DNA of 52,021 bases from the NCBI GenBank assembly GCA_021845945.1, contig JAJZRD010000005.1, positions 1 to 52,021 on the forward strand, given 5' to 3'. The notes beneath the pieces were generated by a model that was not told where the DNA came from, made no database searches, and was given only the letters and a program-made list of their open reading frames with translations. This DNA comes from Chloroflexota bacterium (GTDB lineage: Bacteria; Chloroflexota; UBA6077). The first letter of the stretch is position 1. Every line of letters begins with the position of its first letter. The position numbers were made by a program, and so were the translations under genes. This document shows positions 45,446 through 52,021 of the stretch, piece after piece.

Positions 45446-47194
45446 TCACCTATCCACGTCGGCCAGCACGAAATCGATGCTCCCCAGCGTCGCCAGCAGG
45501 TCCGCGATTGCGTAGCCCCGGCTGATCAGCGGGATCATCTGCAGGTGCGCGAAGGAGGGCGTGCGGATCCTCGTGCGATAGGAGACGGTGTTCCCGTCGC
45601 TGACCAGGTAGTAGGCGTTGCAGCCCTTGGGGGCCTCGACCATGTGGGTGGACTCGCCCGGCGGCACCACGGGACCCCAGCTCACGTTCAGGAAGTGGTC
45701 GATCAGGGTCTCGATGTCGTACATGGTCCGCTCCTTCTGCGGCGGTGTCGTGAGCGGGTTCTCGGACTTGTAGGGGCCGAAGGGCATGTTGTCCACGCAC
45801 TGCCGGATGATACGGAGACTCTGGCGCATCTCCGCCACGCGCACCACCGCCCGGTCGTAGCAGTCGCCGTGGGTGGCGATGGGGATGTCGAACTCGAACT
45901 GGTCGTAGCCGGAGTAGGGACGCTTCTTGCGGAAGTCCCACTCCAGCCCGCAGGCCCGAAGACCCGGGCCGGTGACCCCCCACTCGATGGCCTCGTCCAG
46001 GGTGTACTGGCCAATCCCCTGGGTGCGGCCCTTGAAGATCCGGTTCCCCATCACTATGCGATCGTACTCGTCCAGGCGGGCCGGCATGTATCTGAGAAAA
46101 CGCCGAACCATCCGATCCCAGCCGTTGGGCAGGTCCTGGGTTACCCCGCCGATCCGGAACCAGACCGGGTGCATGCGGGCGCCGCACACGGCCTCGACGA
46201 TCTCCAGGATCCGCTCCCGGTCGGTGAACATGTAGAAGACCGGCGATAGCTGCCCCAGGTCCTGGGCGAAGGTGCCGTACCACACCAGGTGGCTTGCCAG
46301 GCGGAAGAGCTCCGCCATCATGACCCGGATCACCTTTGCCCTGTCCGGCACCTGAATGCCGGCGAGCTGCTCCAGGGCGGTCAGGTAGGCCAGCTCGTTC
46401 TGGACGCCGGCCAGGTAGTCGATCCGATCGGTGTAGGGGAGGTAGGTGTGCCACGACTGACGCTCGCCCATCTTCTCGGCCGCGCGATGGTGGAAGCCGA
46501 TGTCGGGCACGGCGTCGACGATCTCCTCCCCATCCAGCTGCAGGACGATCCGGAAAGGGCCGTGGGTGCCCGGGTGCTGGGGGCCCATGTTGAGGAACAT
46601 GAACTCCTCGCCCTCCCGGCGGCGCCGCATTCCCCAGTCCTCGGGGCGGAACTGGAGCGCTGCCTGCTCCACCTCTTCCCTCTGCTGACTCAGTTGATAG
46701 GGGCCGAGCCCGGTGGCCCGTGCAGGGTGGTCCTTGCGGAGGGGGTGCCCCTTCCAGGTGGTGGGCATCAGGATGCGCCTCAGCTTCGGATGGCCCTCGA
46801 AGATCACTCCAAACATGTCCCAGGCTTCGCGCTCGTACCAGTTGGCCGAAGACCAGATATCGGTGATGGTGCGCAGCGTAGGGTGCTCGCCCTTCAGCGG
46901 CACCTTGAGCCGCACGTCGGCGTTGCGGCCGTAGGACAGCAGCTGGTAGACGACGGTGAAATCGCCGTTCGGCAGGCTGCGCCGGTCGGCTCGGGTGCGC
47001 TCGTCGATTGCGGTGAGGTCGAAGAGGGTGCGGTAGGGCCGATCCGCCCCCGTCTTGAGATAGGTCAGCACCTCCCTGACCCTATCGCTGGATACCCAGA
47101 GGGTGGGGACCTCGTCCGCCGTGGGCTGGACCGTGAAGGTCTCCTCGCCGAACCGGCTCTGCAATTCCCGGACGATGTCGACGCTATCGCTCAT
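45446..47194 (-). CDS. nuoCD: NADH-quinone oxidoreductase subunits C and D, fused
   Basis: A 582-aa fusion. Residues about 1-180 are NuoC (30 kDa): [20 protein letters not shown] and [19 protein letters not shown]. After a short linker, residues about 200-582 are NuoD (49 kDa): [28 protein letters not shown], and the C-terminal [13 protein letters not shown] stretch [15 protein letters not shown]. NuoD forms much of the quinone pocket, including the conserved His of GTHG. Fused NuoCD is best known from enteric bacteria; separate genes are commoner in other phyla. No frameshift or internal stop is seen, so it is a real fusion. Confidence 0.95.
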   Translation of the reverse strand: MSDSVDIVRELQSRFGEETFTVQPTADEVPTLWVSSDRVREVLTYLKTGADRPYRTLFDLTAIDERTRADRRSLPNGDFTVVYQLLSYGRNADVRLKVPLKGEHPTLRTITDIWSSANWYEREAWDMFGVIFEGHPKLRRILMPTTWKGHPLRKDHPARATGLGPYQLSQQREEVEQAALQFRPEDWGMRRRREGEEFMFLNMGPQHPGTHGPFRIVLQLDGEEIVDAVPDIGFHHRAAEKMGERQSWHTYLPYTDRIDYLAGVQNELAYLTALEQLAGIQVPDRAKVIRVMMAELFRLASHLVWYGTFAQDLGQLSPVFYMFTDRERILEIVEAVCGARMHPVWFRIGGVTQDLPNGWDRMVRRFLRYMPARLDEYDRIVMGNRIFKGRTQGIGQYTLDEAIEWGVTGPGLRACGLEWDFRKKRPYSGYDQFEFDIPIATHGDCYDRAVVRVAEMRQSLRIIRQCVDNMPFGPYKSENPLTTPPQKERTMYDIETLIDHFLNVSWGPVVPPGESTHMVEAPKGCNAYYLVSDGNTVSYRTRIRTPSFAHLQMIPLISRGYAIADLLATLGSIDFVLADVDR

Positions 47195-47214
47195 GTCGCG
47201 GCGGTTTCACCGTT

Positions 47215-47300
47215 GTTCTCACCAGGAAGACACGAAGACACCAGGTTCACAAAGCCTTTCCGGTTCTATTCCTTCGTGTCTTCGTGCCTTGGTGGTGAAT
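47215..47300. repeat. Imperfect inverted repeat between nuoB and nuoCD
   Basis: GGAAGACACGAAGACACC on the left faces CCTTCGTGTCTTCGTGCCTT on the right across about 30 bases, ending GGTGGTGAA. It is AT-richer than the genes around it. Repeats of this CACGAAGACACGAAG type are scattered in many genomes; it can form a hairpin in the nuo message. Confidence 0.6.
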
Positions 47301-47307
47301 CGTGCCA

Positions 47308-47946
47308 TCACACCTCGTTGGTTGGGCGCAGGTTGGTCACCTGCTGACGCTGGGGACGCCTCAGATCCCGCATGGCGGGCATCTCCGGACGCACCACCCC
47401 CTGAGGGCCGATCACCCAGCTCAGGGGTCGCTTCTCCTTCCCCACCAGGTCACGGAGCAGCAGCACCCCCTCCAGGAAGGTGTCGGGGCGGGGCGGGCAG
47501 CCCTGCACGTACACGTCCACCGGCAGGAACTTGTCGACCCCCTGGACGACGCTGTAGATGTCGTACATGCCCCCCGAGTTGGCGCAGGAGCCCATGGAGA
47601 TGACCCAGCGGGGCTCCATCATCTGCTCGTAAAGCCGCTGGATTATGGGCGCCATCTTCAGGAAGACCGTCCCCGCGATCACCATCAGGTCGGCCTCTCG
47701 GGGCGTGCCCCGGATCACCTCGGCGCCGAAGCGAGCGATGTCGTACTTGCTGGTGATGGCGGTGGCCATCTCCACGTAGCAGCAGGAGAGCCCGAAGTTG
47801 AAGGGCCACATGGAGTTCTTGCGCCCCCAGGCCAGCAGGTCCTGGATTCGGGACAGTGCGACGTTGCGGCGAACCTGCTGCTCCGCAACCCGGTCGTCTC
47901 CGGCGAAGGCGGGACCGGTCGCTGTCCGGCTGAGCCACCACTGCAT
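47308..47946 (-). CDS. nuoB: NADH-quinone oxidoreductase subunit B
   Basis: A 212-aa subunit carrying cluster N2, the last electron carrier before quinone. Ligands are the adjacent Cys55 and Cys56 ([10 protein letters not shown]), Cys121 (MGSCANSGG) and Cys150 (VQGCPPRPD). ATG 47946 gives the family N-terminus; the frame is open further upstream inside nuoA but without meaning. The C-terminal 25 residues ([20 protein letters not shown]) are basic and longer than in minimal versions. Confidence 0.96.
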   Translation of the reverse strand: MQWWLSRTATGPAFAGDDRVAEQQVRRNVALSRIQDLLAWGRKNSMWPFNFGLSCCYVEMATAITSKYDIARFGAEVIRGTPREADLMVIAGTVFLKMAPIIQRLYEQMMEPRWVISMGSCANSGGMYDIYSVVQGVDKFLPVDVYVQGCPPRPDTFLEGVLLLRDLVGKEKRPLSWVIGPQGVVRPEMPAMRDLRRPQRQQVTNLRPTNEV

Positions 47947-47963
47947 GAGTCGAGAGATCCTTT

Positions 47964-48353
47964 CTATCTGATGGTCTGCCCTCGCTCCCTGCGGGTTTCC
48001 CAGTTGAGGGCGCCCAACCGCCACAGGTAGACCAGGGCGGCGAACAGGATGGCGATGAAGACCAGCACCTCGATGTAGCCGGGCCAGTTGAGCTCGCGGA
48101 CCGCCACGGCCCAGGCGAAGATGAAGGCCGCTTCCAGGTCGAAGATCACGAAGAACATGGCGACCAGGTAGTACTTGACGTCGAAGCGCTGCCGGGCGGA
48201 GCCGGTGGCGACGATGCCCGACTCGTAGGGCTGGCCGGTTTGAGGCTGCATGTGACGCGATCCCAGGACGTAGGACAGCCCCAACATGGCTCCCACCAGG
48301 AAGAGCACGGCGCCAAGGTAGACGACGAAAGGCCAGAGAGGGGCCGTCTGCAT
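47964..48353 (-). CDS. nuoA: NADH-quinone oxidoreductase subunit A
   Basis: A 129-aa three-helix subunit that begins the operon. [20 protein letters not shown] and [20 protein letters not shown] are the family signature; the glutamate and aspartate lie near the quinone site. The ATG at 48353 has GGAGG about 10 bases upstream. It is followed by nuoB after 17 bases. Confidence 0.95.
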   Translation of the reverse strand: MQTAPLWPFVVYLGAVLFLVGAMLGLSYVLGSRHMQPQTGQPYESGIVATGSARQRFDVKYYLVAMFFVIFDLEAAFIFAWAVAVRELNWPGYIEVLVFIAILFAALVYLWRLGALNWETRRERGQTIR

Positions 48354-48980
48354 TACCTATATGCCTCCAGATCGCGACCGTGATCCGGTGGCCGACGCAG
48401 GCCACCCAGGGCTGCTCGCTGGACGTGAGATCCGAGCCATAACGAGGGCCTCCGCGGCACCGAACGGTGCCGGCCTTCTTCAGCTTCGCCCATCATCAGG
48501 CTGAGAGATCGAGTTTGTTGCCCAAGGACGATCGAGACGGTGGGAGAGGTCCCCGTTTAATACTTGCAACTTGTGGACCAACAACCTGGTTCCTCGTCGG
48601 TCTACCACAGTTCGTGAAGAAAAGCACATATGATCTCTCCATCCTGGTGCCGCGGCTTTCCTCTCGGCAGGATCGCTACGTGAGTCGACAGCGCGGCTCC
48701 CGGCAGAAGTCTCGACCGCGGCTTCCGGCCGTCGTTGGCTTCTTGCGTCCATCCGCCCGATGGCCTATCATTTCCTCTGCAAGTGAATAGTCCTCTTCGG
48801 CTGCTTCTGGGAGCAGGCGATTCCGGCGGTTGTTCCGGAATGGGGCTGGGCTTGGAAGGCAGCGGGCAGTGGCTCGTGGGACTCGGTGGCCGAGAGGTGA
48901 CCTCAGTTATTGAGGCCACCCCTTGGGATCCGGCGTCCCGGCGGGCTATTTTGTTACCCTCGGATGGGGAGGTTGCGCGG
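48354..48980. other. Divergent intergenic region between nuoA and the CDF gene
   Basis: A 627-base gap. Small frames here have no SD and no recognisable composition. It carries a tentative nuo promoter (listed separately) and the SD of the CDF gene at 48966-48972. I see no RNA gene or repeat in the rest. Confidence 0.45.
48557..48584 (-). promoter_or_regulatory. Tentative promoter of the nuo operon
   Basis: On the minus strand TTGTTG (48584-48579) and TATTAA (48562-48557) are 16 bases apart, giving a leader of about 200 bases before nuoA. The match to consensus is partial (3 and 4 of 6), so this is only a candidate. Confidence 0.3.
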
Positions 48981-49901
48981 GTGCTAGCGAGCAAGCAGGG
49001 TGTCGCCACTCTCTCCGTTGCCCTAAACGCATTGTTGGTTGTCCTCAAGCTGGCCGTGGGGCTCACCATCGGCTCGGTGGGAGTCATCTCGGAGGCGGTG
49101 CACTCCGGGATCGACCTGCTGGCCGCCCTCACGGCCCTGTTTGCCGTTCGGACCTCGTCTCGGCCGCCCGACGAGGAGCATCACTACGGCCATGGCAAGG
49201 TGGAGAGCCTGGCGGGAGCCGCAGAGGCGGTGATGATCTTCCTGGCGGCTCTCTTCATCATCAACGAGGCCGTTCAGAAGCTGCTGAACGGCGTCGAGCT
49301 GGAAACCGTCGACCTGGGCATTGCCGTCATGGTGGTGTCCACCGTGGGCAACCTGGTGGTCGCTCGATGGGTGATGCGGGTAGCCAGGAGCACCGACTCG
49401 GTGGCGTTGGAGGCCGACGGCTGGCACCACATGACCGACGTGCTGACCTCCCTGGGCGTGGCCCTGGGGTTGGTGGTCGTTCGGGTCACCAATCACTCCG
49501 AGCTGGACCCCCTGATCGCCATGGGGGTCGCCCTCTTCATCTGCAAGGCGGCCTACGACATCACGGCGCGCTCCGTGCGGGACCTGCTGGACACCAGCCT
49601 CCCCCAGGAGGAGCAGGCGCTGATCCGTGAGGCGCTGGAGACCCACAAGCCAGACGTGGTGAGCTACCATCGGGTCCGCTCCAGGAGGGTGGGGGCGGAG
49701 CGCCACGTGGACCTGCACCTGGTGGTGAGGCGCGACGCCACGGTCCAGCAGTCCCACGACCTGTGCGACCATCTGGAGGACCACCTGCGAGATGCCCTGG
49801 GGACCTCCACCTCCCTGGGCATTCACGTGGAGCCCTGCAGGGGGGAGTGTGGGGAGTGCCATTTCGACTGTCCGCCCGAGGAGGAGCAGAAGGCGGAGTA
49901 A
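48981..49901 (+). CDS. Cation diffusion facilitator (CDF) metal transporter
   Basis: A 306-aa exporter of divalent metals (Zn2+, Fe2+, Mn2+, Co2+ or Cd2+) with six helices and a cytoplasmic ferredoxin-like domain. Transport-site pairs are His41/Asp45 (SEAVHSGIDLL) and His149/Asp153 (GWHHMTDVLTS). A histidine-rich loop DEEHHYGHGKVE sits between helices 2 and 3. The tail PCRGECGECHFDCPPEEE has four Cys and one His and could bind a metal; this is not a usual CDF end. GTG 48981 is chosen because GGGGAGG lies 8 bases upstream and it gives normal length; an open frame from 48735 would add 82 residues with no helix or SD. Specificity is not predictable. Confidence 0.9.
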   Translation: MLASKQGVATLSVALNALLVVLKLAVGLTIGSVGVISEAVHSGIDLLAALTALFAVRTSSRPPDEEHHYGHGKVESLAGAAEAVMIFLAALFIINEAVQKLLNGVELETVDLGIAVMVVSTVGNLVVARWVMRVARSTDSVALEADGWHHMTDVLTSLGVALGLVVVRVTNHSELDPLIAMGVALFICKAAYDITARSVRDLLDTSLPQEEQALIREALETHKPDVVSYHRVRSRRVGAERHVDLHLVVRRDATVQQSHDLCDHLEDHLRDALGTSTSLGIHVEPCRGECGECHFDCPPEEEQKAE

Positions 49902-49942
49902 GAGAGAGGCCGGCCGTCGCCTGGCGGGGGCAGAAAGCCGGA

Positions 49943-49951
49943 TGCTATACT
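49943..49951 (+). promoter_or_regulatory. Extended -10 promoter of gatC-gatA
   Basis: TGCTATACT fits TGnTATAAT with a single mismatch, without a clear -35. The transcript would start near 49958, giving a leader of about 87 bases before gatC. The same nonamer precedes the PIN gene on the other strand. Confidence 0.5.
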
Positions 49952-50044
49952 ACAGGTAGATAGGGGATCAGGGGCCAGCGATTGGGGTGCGGGTGGATCC
50001 CGCGTCCCCAGACCCCCGAACCCCAGAACCGAAGCGAGGCAGCG

Positions 50045-50365
50045 ATGAGCATCAGTCGCGAGGAAGTGGAACACGTCGCTTACCTGGCCAGGGTGGGGCT
50101 CACCGAGGAGGAGAAGGCGCGCCTTCAGGGCCAGCTGTCCGACATCCTGCACCACGTGGCCGTGATCAACCAGTTGAACACCGAGGCCATCCCCCCTACG
50201 GCTCAGGTGATCCCGCTTCAGAACGTTACGCGCGCCGATCGGCCGGAGCCGTGCTATCCGCCCGAGGCGATCCTGGCCAATGCCCCCAGGGCGGAGGATC
50301 ACTACTTCAAGATCCCGCCGGTGCTGGAAGAGGATGCCTCCCTCGGCGGGCCCCCGGAGATCTGA
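50045..50365 (+). CDS. gatC: Asp/Glu-tRNA amidotransferase subunit C
   Basis: A 106-aa subunit that wraps around GatA and stabilises the GatCAB complex. It begins [20 protein letters not shown] and contains [20 protein letters not shown]; the C-terminal [19 protein letters not shown] and [10 protein letters not shown] are canonical. GatCAB converts Glu-tRNA(Gln), and often Asp-tRNA(Asn), to the amide form. gatA follows after a palindromic repeat; gatB is not in the window. Confidence 0.95.
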   Translation: MSISREEVEHVAYLARVGLTEEEKARLQGQLSDILHHVAVINQLNTEAIPPTAQVIPLQNVTRADRPEPCYPPEAILANAPRAEDHYFKIPPVLEEDASLGGPPEI

Positions 50366-50374
50366 GATCCGCTG

Positions 50375-50402
50375 GTAGAGACGCGACATGTCGCGTCTCT
50401 AC
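50375..50402. repeat. Perfect 28-bp palindrome (GTAGAGACGCGAC class) between gatC and gatA
   Basis: It reads the same on both strands: GTAG, then the self-complementary AGACGCGACATGTCGCGTCT, then CTAC. It lies 9 bases after the gatC stop and 33 bases before the gatA start. Similar palindromes are frequent in other bacterial groups such as cyanobacteria (from memory). Confidence 0.8.
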
Positions 50403-50435
50403 GCCGGGATCGGCTTTCTGTTAAGGAGAACAACC

Positions 50436-51893
50436 TTGAAGCCCTACGAAGCGACCATCCACGAGGTCCACGACCTCCTGCGAACCCGGCGGATCTCTTC
50501 CGTGGAGCTGACCCGCTCCGTTCTGGAGAGGATCGAGGCCGTGGAATCGCTGGTGCACGCCTACGTCACCGTGACCCCCGAGGTGGCCCTGGAGGAGGCT
50601 CGCAAGGCCGACGAGCGGCGCGCGGCGGGCGAAGATACCCCTTTCCTGGGGGTTCCGGTGGCCCTGAAGGACGTGGTCTCCACGAAGGGCGTGCGCACCA
50701 CCTGCAGCTCCAAGATGCTGGAGAACTTCGTGCCGATCTACGACGCCTACGTGGCCCAGCGGCTGAAGGCGTTGGGCGCGGTGCTGGTGGGCAAGACCAA
50801 CATGGATGAGTTCGCCATGGGCTCCTCCACCGAGAACTCCGCCTTCTTCACTACCCTGAACCCCTGGGACCTGGCTCGAGTCCCGGGTGGATCCAGCGGT
50901 GGGTCGGCGGCTGCGGTGGCCGCCGACGAGGCGATCTTCGCCCTGGGGTCCGACACCGGGGGCTCCATCCGGCAGCCGGCCTCGCTCTGCGGAGTCGTGG
51001 GGATGAAGCCTACCTACGGGGCGGTCTCCCGCTTCGGGCTGGTGGCCTTCGCCTCCTCCCTGGATCAGATCGGGCCGCTGACCAAGGACGTCACCGACTG
51101 TGCCCTGGTGATGAACGCCATAGCGGGCTACGATCCCCAGGACTCCACATCTCTGAACTTCGCGGTGCCCGACTATACTCAGGCCCTGGCGCCGGAGCTG
51201 AAGGGGGTTAGGGTGGGCGTGCCGCGGGAGTACTTCGCCCAGGGGATCGAGCCGGAGGTGGAGAAGCTGGTGCGGGCGGCCATCGATCGGCTGAAGGATC
51301 TGGGAGCCGAGATAGGCGAGGTCTCCCTGCCCCACACCGGCTACGGGCTGGCCTCCTACTACATCATCGCCCCGGCGGAGTGCAGCGCCAACCTGGCCCG
51401 CTACGACGGCGTCAAGTACGGCTACTCGGCGCCCGACGCGGAGAGCATGTGGGACGGCTACTTCAAGACCCGGCAGCGGGGCTTCGGCCCCGAGGTCAAG
51501 CGGCGGATCATGCTGGGGACCTACGCCCTCAGCTCGGGCTACTACGATGCCTACTACCTGAAGGCCCAGAAGGTTCGGACCCTCATAAAGCGGGACTTCG
51601 ACGAGGCCTTCGAGAAGTTCGACGTGCTGGTTGCTCCCACCTCCCCTTCCGTGGCCTTCAAGGTGGGGGAGAGGACCGACAACCCCCTGGCGATGTACGC
51701 CTCGGACGTCTGCACCATCCCGGTGAACCTGGCCGGGCTCCCCGGCATCTCGGTGCCCTGCGGCTTCTCCCAGGATCTCCCCGTGGGGCTGCAGCTGATC
51801 GCGAAGCCGCTGGGCGAGGAGATGATGCTGCGGGTCGCCTACGCCTACGAGCAGAGCACCGAATGGCGGAAGCGCAAACCGCAGCTCGTCTAA
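50436..51893 (+). CDS. gatA: Asp/Glu-tRNA amidotransferase subunit A
   Basis: A 485-aa amidase-signature enzyme that releases ammonia from glutamine for tRNA amidation. The Ser-cisSer-Lys triad is Lys78 (PVALKDVVS), Ser153 ([13 protein letters not shown]) and Ser177 ([11 protein letters not shown]). [20 protein letters not shown] is typical. TTG 50436 is chosen because AAGGAG lies 7 bases before it and the translation [15 protein letters not shown] matches the family; an in-frame start at 50388 lies in the palindrome. Normal length, all key residues present. Confidence 0.97.
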   Translation: MKPYEATIHEVHDLLRTRRISSVELTRSVLERIEAVESLVHAYVTVTPEVALEEARKADERRAAGEDTPFLGVPVALKDVVSTKGVRTTCSSKMLENFVPIYDAYVAQRLKALGAVLVGKTNMDEFAMGSSTENSAFFTTLNPWDLARVPGGSSGGSAAAVAADEAIFALGSDTGGSIRQPASLCGVVGMKPTYGAVSRFGLVAFASSLDQIGPLTKDVTDCALVMNAIAGYDPQDSTSLNFAVPDYTQALAPELKGVRVGVPREYFAQGIEPEVEKLVRAAIDRLKDLGAEIGEVSLPHTGYGLASYYIIAPAECSANLARYDGVKYGYSAPDAESMWDGYFKTRQRGFGPEVKRRIMLGTYALSSGYYDAYYLKAQKVRTLIKRDFDEAFEKFDVLVAPTSPSVAFKVGERTDNPLAMYASDVCTIPVNLAGLPGISVPCGFSQDLPVGLQLIAKPLGEEMMLRVAYAYEQSTEWRKRKPQLV

Positions 51894-51914
51894 CTGAGAC
51901 CTGGTCATAAATCG

Positions 51915-52021
51915 TCAGGCGGCCTGCAAGTAGGGTTTGAGCCCGACTCGCAGATCGTCACCGTTCTCGAAACGACGGAGCAACGCCAGTTGATACACCA
52001 ACACGGCCCCCAAGACATACC
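51915..52021 (-). CDS. C-terminal fragment of an unidentified gene (cut by window edge)
   Basis: A minus-strand frame open from the window end to TGA at 51915-51917 encodes about 35 residues: YVLGAVLVYQLALLRRF, then ENGDDLRVGLKPYLQAA. The mix looks coding, and I suspect but cannot show the end of a transposase. It is convergent with gatA, 21 bases away. Confidence 0.35.
   Translation of the reverse strand, partial: YVLGAVLVYQLALLRRFENGDDLRVGLKPYLQAA

Noticed and set aside
48467..48790. A 107-aa frame in the gap before the CDF gene
   Set aside because: No SD, shadowed by frames on the other strand, and Ser/Arg/Pro-rich composition typical of non-coding GC-rich DNA.
48735..48980. N-terminal 82-residue extension of the CDF transporter
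   Set aside because: The frame is open, but the GTG at 48981 has a strong SD and matches the family start; the extension shows no helix or motif.

Overview
The window is GC-rich bacterial DNA, densely coded, with many TTG and GTG starts behind strong Shine-Dalgarno (SD) sequences. Several features point to a Chloroflexota-like bacterium: a lipoprotein with a long Ala/Pro/Thr-rich linker, a VKOR-type disulfide system, a Glu-tRNA(Gln) amidotransferase, and no outer-membrane genes. This is inference; no rRNA or other marker gene is present. I saw no tRNA, rRNA or CRISPR array.

Layout. 1-8644 is all on the minus strand: the edge of an EamA transporter gene, a D-aminoacylase-type amidohydrolase, a STAND-type ATPase fused to a PD-(D/E)XK domain, a decayed YhfC gene, an ABC-2 exporter pair and ligA. 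9002-11949 (+) holds an unrecognised 421-aa protein, a methylmalonyl-CoA-epimerase-like VOC protein and a zinc alcohol dehydrogenase. 12004-16053 is a tungstate/molybdate island: a Mop-type TOBE protein (and a truncated hydroxyacyl-CoA dehydrogenase) diverges from a GntR-HTH/PBP-fusion regulator, tupA and tupB; no ATPase gene is adjacent. 16216-18912 (-) holds a GAF-GAF-PAS sensor, a degenerate receiver and a PIN protein. 18952-27180 (-) is a MoxR/DUF58/VWA operon. 27621-31721 (+) holds RNase Z, a DsbA-VKOR pair and MurJ. 31785-48353 (-) is a full complex I operon (nuoA, B, CD fused, E-N) ending in an NDH-2 gene. 48981-51893 (+) holds a CDF transporter, gatC and gatA.

The main unexpected signal is in the repeats. 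At least a dozen intergenic palindromes of several unrelated sequence classes share one architecture: a hairpin with GTAG at its 5' base, often as an inverted pair ending in CTAC. This is the known layout of REP/BIME elements served by RAYT (REP-associated tyrosine) transposases. One such composite lies inside nuoM and encodes a roughly 60-residue tail while keeping the ATGA coupling to nuoN. MurJ carries a separate low-complexity in-frame insert. Other leads are a palindromic operator on the promoter of the GntR-PBP regulator, paired GCTACnGTAGC palindromes upstream of the STAND-nuclease gene, and the unrecognised protein at 9002.
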